DNA of 64,000 nt from Nitrospira sp. (GCA_009594995.1 VOPR01000033.1:62001-126000), one strand, 5' to 3'. Numbered from the stretch's first letter, positions 52,295 through 61,369 are shown. Notes: generated from the letters alone by a model not told the origin. Numbers and translations are program-made.

Positions 52295-52624
52295 TTATTT
52301 GTTTTTCTCCACGTACGCGTCGACGAAGGCCGTGAGGCCGATTCCCCCCGCCTGTGTCGCCATTTTGGCAATCTCCTGATCGTAAAAGGAGTACCAGACC
52401 TGCTCTCCCTTCCGCTCCAGAAGGCCTTTAGGCACAGTTTCCCTCATCTTTCCAATAAGATACGAAATGAAATACGCTTCAAACTCCTGTCCGGCTTTAT
52501 GCATTGCTTCAGTGGATTTCTGTCCTGTCTGCCCCTGTGCTTGCACCCGGTCGAGGCCTGCAGGTTGGGTCGCATTCATTTGAGCCAGATCGAGTTGGCC
52601 GCTCAGCAGATTCTTGATGTCCAT
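52295..52624 (-). CDS. flgJ: FlgJ-like rod-binding protein (no muramidase domain)
   Basis: The 109-residue protein matches only the N-terminal rod-binding part of FlgJ, with KAGQEFEAYFISYLIGKMRE at about residues 43-62 and YDQEIAKMATQAGGIGL near the end. The glycosidase domain found in enterobacterial FlgJ is missing, as is common outside that group, so a separate hydrolase must open the wall for the rod. ATG at 52624; a TTG further out is less likely. Last gene of the flgFGAHIJ run. Confidence 0.88.
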   Translation of the reverse strand: MDIKNLLSGQLDLAQMNATQPAGLDRVQAQGQTGQKSTEAMHKAGQEFEAYFISYLIGKMRETVPKGLLERKGEQVWYSFYDQEIAKMATQAGGIGLTAFVDAYVEKNK

Positions 52625-52640
52625 AATGTTCGGGTCCCTC

Positions 52641-53951
52641 TTACACAATCTCAAGATTGGCTTGAAGTGCGCCGGCCGATCGAAGCGCCGACAGGATGGC
52701 GACCAAATCGCGCGGTGTCACGCCGACCGCGTTGAGTGCCCGAACAACCTCTCCAAGCGTCACCGTTTGATCGACCACGATCAAGCGCGACTGCTCCTCG
52801 GCAACCTCGGTCTGCACATCGGGCGTGACCGTCGTTTGGCCTTGAGTCGAGCCGATCAAGGGCGCAGGAGGTTGCGACACATTGAGGGTGTTCTTCACCG
52901 AGATCGTAAGGTTGCCATGCGAGATGGCGCAGGTGGAGAGCCGCACGTGCTCACCGAGCACGACCGTGCCGGTGCGTTCATTCACCACGACTTTGGCTGC
53001 CACGTCCACACTGACATCCAGCCCTTCCATGGTGGCGATGTATTCCACCACCCGCCCGTGAAAAGTCGACGGGAGCGTCGTCTTGACCAATCCGGCATTG
53101 ACCGGTACCGCCGTACCCTTTCCAAACGTGCCGTCGATCGCCTCGGCGGTGCGAATGGCCGTCGTGAAGTCCGGATGACGCAAGAGCACTGACACCGTAT
53201 CCCAGGTTTCGATATCGACGACCAATTCCTTTTCCACAATGGCACCCGCCGGCACCACACCTGCAGCCTGATGGTTCTTCGTCACCGTGGCCCCACCGGC
53301 GCCGCCGGTACCGCCGAGGAAACCGCCGATGGAAACCGGGCCCTGAGCCACGGCGAAGACTTGTTGGTTCGGGGCCTTCAGCGGCGTTGACAGCAATGTG
53401 CCGCCCTGAAGACTCTTCGCATTGGCCATGGAGGACACCACGGCATCCAGTGTCATGCCCGGTTTGACAAAGGGCGGGAGCTTCGCGGTCACCATCACGG
53501 ATGCGATGTTTCGTGTGAGCAGCTGAATCGGGTCGATCACCAGATTGATGCCCATCTTATTCAACATGGACATCATCGCTTGAATGGTGAACTGTCCGCC
53601 GATGACCTGATCGCCGGTGCGATCCAAACCGACGACCAACCCGTATCCGATCAATTGGTTTTCGCGGACGCCTTCGATCGTCGCCACATCCTTCACGCGG
53701 ACGGCATGGGCCAGAGAGGCGCTGAAGAGTGTCAGCGTCAAAAACGCCAACATCCCCACGGCCGTTCGTCTGAACCAGGGGCTCATCTGTTGTCGAGGCT
53801 CCGCGGCCGGTGCGGGTTTGGGGGGAGGAGGCGTCCAGGGACGAGTCAGAAGTTCCGGATCCATGGAGGGAGTCCGGAGCACTCCGCTTGAAAGCATGAG
53901 ACGAAAACACTGCATGATCATCGCTCGCTGTTGTTTGCGTGGCCTCGTCAT
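52641..53951 (-). CDS. flgI: Flagellar P-ring protein FlgI with N-terminal extension
   Basis: The protein forms the peptidoglycan bushing around the rod. Mature FlgI begins at VRVKDVATIEGVRENQLIGY and runs on with GLVVGLDRTGDQ and LNKMGINLVIDPI. Length past the signal peptide is normal. The signal peptide (RRTAVGMLAFLTLTLFSASL) is preceded by about 55 extra residues, a proline-rich stretch with TPPPPKPAPAAEP. The ATG at 53951 has a perfect AGGAG five bases upstream, which supports the extension; an ATG at 53786 would give a conventional signal peptide but has GGAG 12 bases off. Either start is possible. Confidence 0.9.
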   Translation of the reverse strand: MTRPRKQQRAMIMQCFRLMLSSGVLRTPSMDPELLTRPWTPPPPKPAPAAEPRQQMSPWFRRTAVGMLAFLTLTLFSASLAHAVRVKDVATIEGVRENQLIGYGLVVGLDRTGDQVIGGQFTIQAMMSMLNKMGINLVIDPIQLLTRNIASVMVTAKLPPFVKPGMTLDAVVSSMANAKSLQGGTLLSTPLKAPNQQVFAVAQGPVSIGGFLGGTGGAGGATVTKNHQAAGVVPAGAIVEKELVVDIETWDTVSVLLRHPDFTTAIRTAEAIDGTFGKGTAVPVNAGLVKTTLPSTFHGRVVEYIATMEGLDVSVDVAAKVVVNERTGTVVLGEHVRLSTCAISHGNLTISVKNTLNVSQPPAPLIGSTQGQTTVTPDVQTEVAEEQSRLIVVDQTVTLGEVVRALNAVGVTPRDLVAILSALRSAGALQANLEIV

Positions 53952-53991
53952 GATGACTCCTGTCTTGCTCCTGCCGTCCTGATGATCGCGA

Positions 53992-54708
53992 TTAAAACGG
54001 ATAGACCCAGTCCAGAATCCTGACGAACCAGCCGGGCCGCTGCACATCGTCCACCACGCCCAGGCCGGAGTATTCGATTTTGGCATCGGCAATCGCGCTG
54101 GATTGCACCGTATTCTTGGTGTTGACGTCGACGCGCCGGACGATGCCGCCGATCGTCATGATTTGCCGCTCCGAATTGACTGTGACTTCGCGCCGCCCTT
54201 CAATGCGCAAATCACCGTTCGGCAACACTTCGGTGACGATGGCCGAGATGGTACCCGTCAAGGTGTCCTCGCGATTCGTCGCCCCTTTTCCACCGAACTT
54301 GTTCTTGGCACTGGCGTCAATGCCGAAGCCGCGCTTGGCCTCCCCACCCAGTCGGATACCCGGAAGACCGAGATACCCCATGCCCGTGCCGCCGAAGCCG
54401 TTCGAAATCGTGGAATCCTTTTCCGCGCTCGTATCGGCGCTCTTCGAGCCCTTGTGTTTTTCAGAGATCAGGATCGTGATGATATCGCCCGCGCGCATGG
54501 CGCGAAGATCTTCATATAAGTAGGCCCGGCCGTTTTCTTCCTGCCACAGCGACCCCGTGGTCTTCGGAGGCGGCATTTTGGCCAACTCCACCTTGTTGGG
54601 CTTGGCGGCGGGGGAACTCGAACAGGCGGACAATAGACAGAGCAACAAGAGGCTCAGCACGCATCCGATCCGTTGATATCGGCAACTCGAGCGCTTAGAA
54701 GCTGACAC
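53992..54708 (-). CDS. flgH: Flagellar L-ring lipoprotein FlgH
   Basis: The 238-residue protein has a basic n-region, a hydrophobic core (GCVLSLLLLCLLSAC) and a lipobox ending at Cys29, so it is an outer-membrane lipoprotein. The mature part has TTGSLWQEENGRAYLYED, then AGDIITILISEKHKGSK and a Gly-rich middle, then RIEGRREVTVNSERQ, the FlgH core. No upstream ATG gives a good signal peptide, so I take the GTG at 54708, which overlaps flgA by 14 bases. The frame is open to 54879. The presence of FlgH implies an outer membrane. Confidence 0.88.
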   Translation of the reverse strand: MSASKRSSCRYQRIGCVLSLLLLCLLSACSSSPAAKPNKVELAKMPPPKTTGSLWQEENGRAYLYEDLRAMRAGDIITILISEKHKGSKSADTSAEKDSTISNGFGGTGMGYLGLPGIRLGGEAKRGFGIDASAKNKFGGKGATNREDTLTGTISAIVTEVLPNGDLRIEGRREVTVNSERQIMTIGGIVRRVDVNTKNTVQSSAIADAKIEYSGLGVVDDVQRPGWFVRILDWVYPF

Positions 54709-55525
54709 GTACCACCCCCGGAGCAACGACGGTCGCTCGTAAATCCTTGCCGGAATCGACATTGGACACGGTGATGGTCTGACCCAATTCACCATGTGAC
54801 TTCGTGACGCCGACGGTTTGAATCGACAGGCCACCCTGCCGGGCCTCGATCGTGACCCGATCGCCTTTATGCACAGCAAACGGGCGCCGCACGGAGGTCA
54901 AGCGGATGGCGTTTTGAGGCGGTAACGGACGGATGGCCGCCTTGCCGATCACATCCGCAGGCGTGGTCGCAAACGGTTGTTTCAAATCAAAGAGCACGAG
55001 ACGCTCGGTGGTGACGTCGTCGACCGCAATCTCTTCATCGACCTTAATGGATCGAACAGGCACCACTACTTCGACAATGGCGGCGACATCGGCCGTGGCT
55101 TCAACGGTTTTGATGAACCGGCCATTGACGGCCAGATGAATCTGAAACACGCGGCGCCCGAGCGGTTCTTCGGATCGAGCGGCACTGACTTGCAAATCCA
55201 CGGTTCCCGATGGAACCGTGATCGGCTGCTGAGGATCGCCCAGCGCCACCTGGCAATCCACGGCTCGTCCGGCAAGTTCCCGCTTCACATAATCGTGGAT
55301 GACCCCACGAATCTGTTCCGGATAAATGAGGCGTTTCCCCCGCGCCTGCGGAAGACTGTGCGCGCTCTGAACGAGCGCCTCGTGCACCCGAAACAGGGGT
55401 CTGATCGGAGCCCGCTCCCCTGCCGTCGCCGGCAGAGCCGCACTCGTGATCAAACCGAGCGTTGCAACACAGATGAGGCCGACTCGTTTCACAGGTGTCA
55501 CCCCTGGTTCAGGTACGGCGCCCAT
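54695..55525 (-). CDS. flgA: Flagellar P-ring assembly chaperone FlgA
   Basis: The 276-residue protein has a signal peptide (VGLICVATLGLITSAALPAT), then an SAF domain, with VVPVRSIKVDEEIAVDDV at about residues 155-172 and the C-terminal GDRVTIEARQGGLSIQ, GELGQTITV and RATVVAPGVVRVSF of the FlgA family. It keeps FlgI from aggregating in the periplasm. Its ATG shares one base with the flgG stop (TAATG). Confidence 0.9.
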   Translation of the reverse strand: MGAVPEPGVTPVKRVGLICVATLGLITSAALPATAGERAPIRPLFRVHEALVQSAHSLPQARGKRLIYPEQIRGVIHDYVKRELAGRAVDCQVALGDPQQPITVPSGTVDLQVSAARSEEPLGRRVFQIHLAVNGRFIKTVEATADVAAIVEVVVPVRSIKVDEEIAVDDVTTERLVLFDLKQPFATTPADVIGKAAIRPLPPQNAIRLTSVRRPFAVHKGDRVTIEARQGGLSIQTVGVTKSHGELGQTITVSNVDSGKDLRATVVAPGVVRVSF

Positions 55526-56316
55526 TATCGGCGCAGATTGTTGGCGATTTGCATCATTTCGTCGGATGCCTGGATCGTCTTGGAGTTAATTTCGTAACTC
55601 CGCTGGGCGATGATCATGTTGACCATCTCCTCTGCCAGATTGACGTTGGAACTTTCCAAAAATCCCTGTTGCAACGTTCCGAAACCGGTGGAGAAACCGC
55701 CGGTACCCTGCTGCGCCGGGCCGGACGCAAAACTGTCGAGGAACAGATTGCCCCCCATCGCAACCAGTCCGGACGGATTGTCAAAGCGGACCAACTGAAT
55801 CTGCCCGACCTGTGACGCCTGGGTCACGCCGGGGAGAAGAACCGAGACCGTTCCGTCCTGGCCGATGTCAATTTTGAGCGCTCCGGACGGGATGGTGATG
55901 ACCGGTGTGAGCTGATCGCCGTCGCCGGTCACGAGATTGCCGACATTGTCGCGTTTGAATGACCCGTTGCGGGTATACATGATCGTGCCGTCCGGCCTGG
56001 CGACCTGGAAGAATCCGGCGCCATCGATGGCTAGATCCAGATCGTTGCTGGTCTGCCGCATGTTTCCCTGCATCCATTCCTTGGCCACCGTGATCGGCCG
56101 CACCCCGCCGCCGACCTGCACGCCGACGGGAAAGACACCGACGTTCGACGCGTTGGTGCCGGGCAACCGTTGAATCTGGTAGAGCAAATCGCCGAATTCC
56201 GCCCGGCTGCGCTTGAAGGCATTGGTATTCACGTTCGCCAGGTTGTTGGCGATGGTGTCGACATTGAGTTGTTGGGCCGTCATGCCCGTCGCAGCCGTCC
56301 ACATTGCGCGAATCAT
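55525..56316 (-). CDS. flgG: Flagellar distal rod protein FlgG
   Basis: The 263-residue protein has IRAMWTAATGMTAQQLNVDT at the start, INNANLANVNTNAFKRSRAE-type rod signature (here ANNLANVNTNAFKRSRAEFG), and the C-terminal MVNMIIAQRSYEINSKTIQA. Length and motifs are those of FlgG. It forms the 130-angstrom distal rod. It lies 10 bases after flgF and overlaps flgA by one base. Confidence 0.94.
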   Translation of the reverse strand: MIRAMWTAATGMTAQQLNVDTIANNLANVNTNAFKRSRAEFGDLLYQIQRLPGTNASNVGVFPVGVQVGGGVRPITVAKEWMQGNMRQTSNDLDLAIDGAGFFQVARPDGTIMYTRNGSFKRDNVGNLVTGDGDQLTPVITIPSGALKIDIGQDGTVSVLLPGVTQASQVGQIQLVRFDNPSGLVAMGGNLFLDSFASGPAQQGTGGFSTGFGTLQQGFLESSNVNLAEEMVNMIIAQRSYEINSKTIQASDEMMQIANNLRR

Positions 56317-56326
56317 AAAACTCCTC

Positions 56327-57094
56327 CTATTGCACTCGGCCCAGATCCTGGATGGCCGTATCCGTCATATGGTCCAACGTCTGGATGAGCTTCTGGGCCG
56401 ATTCGTAGCTGCGCATGCCCTGAATCATCTTCACCATCTCGCTCAACGAATTGACGTTCGATTCTTCGATGTGGCCCGATTGGACCTGTGGTTTCTTTGA
56501 AACGGTCGGCTTCCCACCGGTAAACAAGCCCTCCGCATATTTTTGCGGCATCTCATTGGGAGGAAACTCGACCACTTTGATCGTGCCGATAGCATTGCCG
56601 TCGACTTGGATCGCCCCTTCGGCATTGATCTGAATGTTTCCAGCTGGCACTTTAATCTCGCCCTTCGTTCCCATCACGGGATGTCCAAGATTGGTGACCA
56701 GCCGGCGTTGGCTGTCTAGGGAGAAAATACCGTTGCGGGTATAACGCACTCCGTCGGGAGTCTTGACCTCAAAAAAACCGTCGGTCTGAATTGCGACGTC
56801 GAGCGGATTGCCCGTAATCCGGATGCGGCCTGGTTCGAAGGTCGTGCGAATGCCATGGGCTTCAGCAAACACGCGTTCGCTGGGGCCGGCCGGCCGCGTC
56901 GAGATGGTGGACGTGATGCCGTTTGACGTCACTCCCGCCCCCACTGAACTGGCACGGGCAAAGAGTCCGCGGAAACCCTGCTCGTCCTGCTTGAATCCAG
57001 CCGTATTGACGTTCGCCAAATTGTTGGCGAACACCTGAAGTTGTTTTTCCTGGGCGACAGCGCCGGAAAGGATTGGATAGATGGCTCGATTCAT
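56327..57094 (-). CDS. flgF: Flagellar proximal rod protein FlgF
   Basis: The 255-residue protein starts MNRAIYPILSGAVAQEKQLQ, has VFANNLANVNTAGFKQDEQG, and ends with MVKMIQGMRSYESAQKLIQT. The opening differs from FlgG and fits FlgF. The ATG at 57094 is used; the frame extends to 57154, but the first codons of that form lie inside the sigma-54 promoter, so they would not be transcribed. First gene of the rod and ring run. Confidence 0.9.
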   Translation of the reverse strand: MNRAIYPILSGAVAQEKQLQVFANNLANVNTAGFKQDEQGFRGLFARASSVGAGVTSNGITSTISTRPAGPSERVFAEAHGIRTTFEPGRIRITGNPLDVAIQTDGFFEVKTPDGVRYTRNGIFSLDSQRRLVTNLGHPVMGTKGEIKVPAGNIQINAEGAIQVDGNAIGTIKVVEFPPNEMPQKYAEGLFTGGKPTVSKKPQVQSGHIEESNVNSLSEMVKMIQGMRSYESAQKLIQTLDHMTDTAIQDLGRVQ

Positions 57095-57137
57095 TGGGTC
57101 TCGGCTCCCGTCTTCCTGATGTGTCACAGGGAGAGTT

Positions 57138-57153
57138 AGCAATCGACATGCCA
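57138..57153 (-). promoter_or_regulatory. Sigma-54 promoter of the flgF run
   Basis: Minus strand TGGCATGTCGATTGCT matches TGGCACG-N4-TTGCW except for one T, with the invariant GG and GC ten bases apart. It ends ~44 bases before the flgF ATG. A sigma-54 activator of the FlgR/FleQ type would be needed; none is encoded in the window. Confidence 0.8.
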
Positions 57154-57372
57154 TCGCGTCGATGGCGATGACAAATCATTGTATGAACTGGCCGGCGTGC
57201 GAAATCGCTTATGATTGCCGATAGATGGCAGTAGAGCGGTATGGAGAGCACATCGTGCGCGCGCAGATGTTATCCACGCGCGCTGTCAAACCAGCAGCGA
57301 GGGCGGAAGTCTTTACCTGAGACTGGGAAAGTCCTGCCTACTTAGGGAGAGAGCAGAGTAGTGACTGGGAAT

Positions 57373-58242
57373 CTAGGCAGCGATGGGAGAAGGCACTTCG
57401 TTGTTGGCCGACACAGCACATCCGGGAAGTCCGCACATGTCATACCCATGTGCGCGGGCCGTCACCAAGGCTTGGGAGGCCGCCTCGAGTAAGGGAACTG
57501 TCTCCTTACAACCCTGTGCTGCGAGCCCAATACCGATGCGGCTGCTCAGAAACAGCTCATGTGCATCGAGGGTTACAGGAAGGGAGATCGTGCCCTGCAT
57601 CTTCTTTGCAATCGCGAGAACCTCCTCCGGTCCTGTCACCTGGTCGAGTAACACGGCAAACGTTCGCTCCCCTACCCTCGCCACCGTATCGCTGGAACGC
57701 AAGGCACTCTTCACGCGTGCGGCCTCGATGCGATACATGAGGTTGCAGTTTATCGCGGCAGCGCCCACGGCTGCCGGAGTGAAATGATCCAGCTCGATCA
57801 TCAGAATGGCCACTCGTCTGCTCTGCTGCTGCGCGCGAATAAGGGCTTGGCCGAGCAAAGAGAGAAACAGGCGATTCGTGGGTAACCCGGTCACCGAGTC
57901 GTAGGTGCTGATGCTCGCGTCGGGGAACCCGTACGACGCCGATTCCACCCCAAAAGCGGGAATTGGACGGCGCGGTGTCCAGAATGCCGCGCCAAATATC
58001 ATCACCGAGAAGGCGACTCCGATGGAGATCATGACCGGATAGGCAGTGAGAGCCGAGATGGTCAGAAGGCCGATCGCGGCCGTCCAGTACAACCCTCCAG
58101 CCATAAACAGGAGACAGGCCACGACGCCGAATCGCGCAGCCTCATAGGACCGTGCAAGATCGTCCTCCCTGGACCAGGCCTGTCGAAAACCAGACTCCGA
58201 TCCGTTCAAATCACTCGGATGGTTCGATTCCGGGAAGGACAT
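57373..58242 (-). CDS. Membrane protein with degenerate GGDEF domain
   Basis: The 289-residue protein has two transmembrane helices at about 36-55 and 63-90 and a GGDEF-type domain at about 115-275. The domain starts with SVTGLPTNRLFLSLL, the family's D-x-LT/GLPNR motif, and has VAILMIELDHF. The active-site loop reads ARVGERTFAVLL instead of ARxGGDEFxxLL, so cyclase activity is unlikely. Degenerate GGDEF proteins often act as c-di-GMP or protein receptors. It lies between fliA and flgF and is transcribed with them or alone; no ribosome binding site is evident. Confidence 0.78.
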   Translation of the reverse strand: MSFPESNHPSDLNGSESGFRQAWSREDDLARSYEAARFGVVACLLFMAGGLYWTAAIGLLTISALTAYPVMISIGVAFSVMIFGAAFWTPRRPIPAFGVESASYGFPDASISTYDSVTGLPTNRLFLSLLGQALIRAQQQSRRVAILMIELDHFTPAAVGAAAINCNLMYRIEAARVKSALRSSDTVARVGERTFAVLLDQVTGPEEVLAIAKKMQGTISLPVTLDAHELFLSSRIGIGLAAQGCKETVPLLEAASQALVTARAHGYDMCGLPGCAVSANNEVPSPIAA

Positions 58243-58271
58243 GCGTATAGCCGCCGAGGAAATTGATCGTC

Positions 58272-58291
58272 ACCCCAATGGATCTTGGGGT
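58272..58291. repeat. Hairpin after fliA
   Basis: ACCCCAA (58272-58278) and TTGGGGT (58285-58291) pair around TGGATC, ~120 bases downstream of the fliA stop. It could end the flhB-fliA transcript or form part of the next leader; no U-run follows on the minus strand. Confidence 0.4.
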
Positions 58292-58410
58292 TTAGGCGGT
58301 ATCGGACTGCGGATGGGAAAACTGAAGGATGGGCGCTGTGCGCGGCAAGCGGGGTCGTGCCAGCGGCACAAACGAGTACAAACGGTATTTAGCCGGCTTG
58401 AATGGGTCGC

Positions 58411-59172
58411 TTAGACATCGACCGGTTCAAGCCGCGCCTTGAGGTGAATGATAGCTTTTGAATGGATCTGACAGACGCGCGACTCGGTGACCTTGAGCGC
58501 CTGCCCGATCTCTTTCATCGTGAGTTCCTCAAAATAGTAGAGTGACAGCACCAAGCGCTCTTTTTCAGGAAGATCCTGAATCGCGGATTCGAGCACGTGA
58601 CGTGCCCGCTCGTTCACCAGCACGGACAGCGGGTCCGGTTGATTGGAGTCGGTCAACATGCTGATGATCTTGTGGCCGTCCGCGTCCTGCACGCCGAGAT
58701 CGTCGAGGCTGATCACCACCGCACCACGCGAGCGGGTCAGGAACTCATCCAGTTCCTCTGCCGACATTTTCAATTCCTTCCCCACTTCCTGGTCTGTGGG
58801 TGGCCGACCGAATCGATGCAACAACTCGGAATAGGTCTTTTGCAGCAGCGTGATCCGCTCATGGACCGATCGCGGAATCCAATCCATGGACCGGATTTCA
58901 TCCAGCATGGCGCCGCGGATCCGGAACTCGGCATAGGTCTTAAATTTAGCCTCGCGGGTCGGATCATACTTATCCATCGCATCCATGAGTCCCATGATCC
59001 CAACGGACATCAAATCTTCCGCGTCCATGTAAGCCGGCAATCGGAAGGCCAGCCGATGGGCCATGGCTTTCACGACATGGGTGAACTCTTGAATCACCCG
59101 CTCACGATCCGCTTCCGCAATCACCCGACGCGGGGCGTTTCCAGTCGCAGACATTTTTCGTGCTTCCATCAT
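58411..59172 (-). CDS. fliA: Flagellar sigma factor FliA (sigma-28)
   Basis: The 253-residue protein has region 2 with DAEDLMSVGIMGLMDAMDKYD and FKTYAEFRIRGAMLDEIRSM, region 3 with VGKELKMSAEELDEF, and region 4 with EKERLVLSLYYFEELTMKEI and VTESRVCQIHSKA. This is the FliA/WhiG class, lacking region 1. It directs transcription of late flagellar genes, for which two promoters are visible in the window. FlgM, its inhibitor, is encoded at 51.9-52.2 kb. It follows flhG by 19 bases. Confidence 0.95.
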   Translation of the reverse strand: MMEARKMSATGNAPRRVIAEADRERVIQEFTHVVKAMAHRLAFRLPAYMDAEDLMSVGIMGLMDAMDKYDPTREAKFKTYAEFRIRGAMLDEIRSMDWIPRSVHERITLLQKTYSELLHRFGRPPTDQEVGKELKMSAEELDEFLTRSRGAVVISLDDLGVQDADGHKIISMLTDSNQPDPLSVLVNERARHVLESAIQDLPEKERLVLSLYYFEELTMKEIGQALKVTESRVCQIHSKAIIHLKARLEPVDV

Positions 59173-59191
59173 GCGCGTACAGTCCTTTCAG

Positions 59192-60058
59192 TCAGTGCGT
59201 TCGCAAAAGTTGTTGCCAGAGGAACTGCACTGTGCCCTTCGGTAACGCCGGAGGCGTCAACTGTGCCACGGCTTCCGTCAACTCTCGAAATGCGCGGCTG
59301 GCCGGCGCGTGAGGGAACAAATCGATGACGGCCCGCTGCTGCGAGACGGCCATCGGCACATAGTCGTCCTGGGGGATGGCGCCCAGGTAGTCCAGCGAAA
59401 TATGGAGGAAACGGCTCACGGCCACCTCCAACTTGCGATAAATGCGCGCCGCATCGCGCGGGGACTTGACCATATTGACAAGGATGTAGAACCGGCGTTC
59501 CCGATATTGCCGCAGCAGCACCTTCATCAAGGCGTACGCATCGGTCAGCGACGTGGGCTCCGGCGACACCACGACGACGATAGATTGGGCGGCTGCGGCA
59601 AAGTACGTCACAGTGGAGGAAATGCCGGCGCCCGTATCGATCAGCAAAACGTCCATGGTGGACGCGAGGCGTTCCAACTCTTCCTGTAGAATCAGTTGTT
59701 GTGCCTCCGTCAAAACTGTCAGTTGCGATATGCCTGTGCTGGCAGGCAGGACCGTAATTCCGTTCGGACCGGTCAAGGCGATGTCTTCGAGTCGGCAGGT
59801 TTTTGCGAGCACATGTTCCAGCGTATATTTCGGTGTCAGGCCCAGCAGAATATCGACGTTCCCCAGTCCGAGGTCGGCATCCAGCACCAGCACTCGCTTG
59901 CCGGTTTGAGCGAGGGCAATCGCCGTATTTGCAACAACATTGGTCTTTCCCACTCCGCCTTTTCCGCTAGTGACGGTGATGACCTGGGTTCGGGAGGGGC
60001 CGACGCCGCCGTCAAACGCTTTCAGTTGCGGATCCAAAATTCCTGGTTGCATTGCCAT
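59192..60058 (-). CDS. flhG: FlhG, MinD-like flagellar number regulator
   Basis: The 288-residue protein has VITVTSGKGGVGKTNVVANT near residue 26, VLVLDADLGLGNVDILLGL and VLLIDTGAGISSTVTYFAA, the FlhG/FleN switch motifs. A short tail (PPALPKGTVQFLWQQL) resembles the membrane-binding end of MinD relatives. It works against FlhF to limit flagellar number and location. ATG at 60058 with GAGGGAG upstream. Order flhF-flhG-fliA is standard. Confidence 0.94.
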   Translation of the reverse strand: MAMQPGILDPQLKAFDGGVGPSRTQVITVTSGKGGVGKTNVVANTAIALAQTGKRVLVLDADLGLGNVDILLGLTPKYTLEHVLAKTCRLEDIALTGPNGITVLPASTGISQLTVLTEAQQLILQEELERLASTMDVLLIDTGAGISSTVTYFAAAAQSIVVVVSPEPTSLTDAYALMKVLLRQYRERRFYILVNMVKSPRDAARIYRKLEVAVSRFLHISLDYLGAIPQDDYVPMAVSQQRAVIDLFPHAPASRAFRELTEAVAQLTPPALPKGTVQFLWQQLLRTH

Positions 60059-60085
60059 CGTCTCTCCCTCTTGTTCGACTGCCGC

Positions 60086-61369
60086 CTATCGCGAGAACGT
60101 CTTGATTCCGGGGACCACTGCCGGGGTCGCCTGCCGATCCCATGCTTGATTCGTGCCCGCCCCCGGTGTGCGAACCTGTCCCCCCAGGAGCAGATCGCCC
60201 AGGCGGTTGACTTGCGCCTGGACTAAATCGTCCGGCACCCGTTGACCGGTTCCCCAGTATGAGAGCGGAATACCGGTACGATGGGTCGCCTCGAAGATTC
60301 CGCCGTAGCCCGTGGTCTCATCCAGCTTGGTAAACAACAACCGCAATGAAGGCACGTCCACGCATTGGCTGGTGCTGACGACGATATCGGGAACCCGGGT
60401 GCCGGCTGCCAGGACGAGATGCACTTCCATGGGCCGACTCCCATTGACCAGTCCCCGCCAGCGTTGTGCCGAAATCGGCTCATAGGGATTGAACCCTGCC
60501 GTGTCGATGAGAATCAGTTCGGCCTCGCGAGCCTGCTCAATCGCCGCACGTGCCTCATCGCAGGACGCCGCCACGGAGAGTTCAATACCGAGAACCTCGG
60601 CATACAAGCGCAAGTGTTCCACTGCCGCCGGACGATAGGTATCCATGGTAATAAGCGCGACACTTCGTTGTTCGACAATGCCGTAGTGCGTCGCCAGCTT
60701 CGCAATGGTCGATGTTTTTCCGACTCCGCTCGGTCCGACAAACAACGCAATTTTTTGCTCTCCGGCGGTGCTCAGTAGCGGACCGGCGGTGGTGACGCGA
60801 TCCAGCAACACCGTGCGCAGCAGCTGCAGGGAGGAGTTCCGCTGCGATGTCCCCTGCTCGACCAGGGTTTCCCGTAGCTCCCGCAGGCAGGCCTCGGCGG
60901 TGGCATGTTCCACGCCCTGGGCCAACAGGTCTTCGTATACACGCTGGAACGACTGGAATGTCGTCGATTGGCTGTCCGCTCCGGCGCCGGCTGGTTTTGT
61001 GGTTCGCTGTGGCTCACGAAGTCCGCCAGGAGTTGGAAGCGTCGCAGGCTTCGGCTTCTCCTCACGCTTGTCCATCGCGCCTTGAAGCGTTCGCTGAAAC
61101 CGTGATTCCTCGGTCGACACCACAGGAGCCTGTGTGGCCGCAGGAGCGAGATGGTCATCCTCACCCAACAATGGGGCGGCTTCCGGTACGGCAGCGTCAT
61201 CCTCAATTGCCGCCATCACTTCGAGCATCGACCCGCCCAGGAGACCGAATCCATTGTCCCAGGAGCGCACGCGTTTCGTAGAGAGAATCACAGCATCCGG
61301 CCCGAGCGTATCCTTGATGGAGCGAATGGCCTCATGCATCGACGCTACGTGAAAGGTCCGTACCTTCAT
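60086..61369 (-). CDS. flhF: FlhF, SRP-type GTPase for flagellar placement
   Basis: The 427-residue protein starts MKVRTFHVASMHEAIRSIK, has a variable basic/proline middle (about 70-150), then the N domain and a G domain. The P-loop IALFVGPSGVGKTSTIAKLA lies near residue 205, followed by ALITMDTYRPAAVEHL, ELILIDTAGF and LFTKLDETTGYG. Family role: GTP-dependent localisation of the first flagellar components at the pole. Its start overlaps the flhA stop by 4 bases. Confidence 0.94.
   Translation of the reverse strand: MKVRTFHVASMHEAIRSIKDTLGPDAVILSTKRVRSWDNGFGLLGGSMLEVMAAIEDDAAVPEAAPLLGEDDHLAPAATQAPVVSTEESRFQRTLQGAMDKREEKPKPATLPTPGGLREPQRTTKPAGAGADSQSTTFQSFQRVYEDLLAQGVEHATAEACLRELRETLVEQGTSQRNSSLQLLRTVLLDRVTTAGPLLSTAGEQKIALFVGPSGVGKTSTIAKLATHYGIVEQRSVALITMDTYRPAAVEHLRLYAEVLGIELSVAASCDEARAAIEQAREAELILIDTAGFNPYEPISAQRWRGLVNGSRPMEVHLVLAAGTRVPDIVVSTSQCVDVPSLRLLFTKLDETTGYGGIFEATHRTGIPLSYWGTGQRVPDDLVQAQVNRLGDLLLGGQVRTPGAGTNQAWDRQATPAVVPGIKTFSR

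Noticed and set aside
57217..57224. Plus-strand GCCGATAG, a sigma-28 -10 match
   Set aside because: No TAAA at the right distance and no plus-strand gene downstream.
58345..58362. TGGCAC...TTGC on the minus strand above the degenerate GGDEF gene
   Set aside because: GG and GC are 13 bases apart instead of 10, so sigma-54 would not fit.
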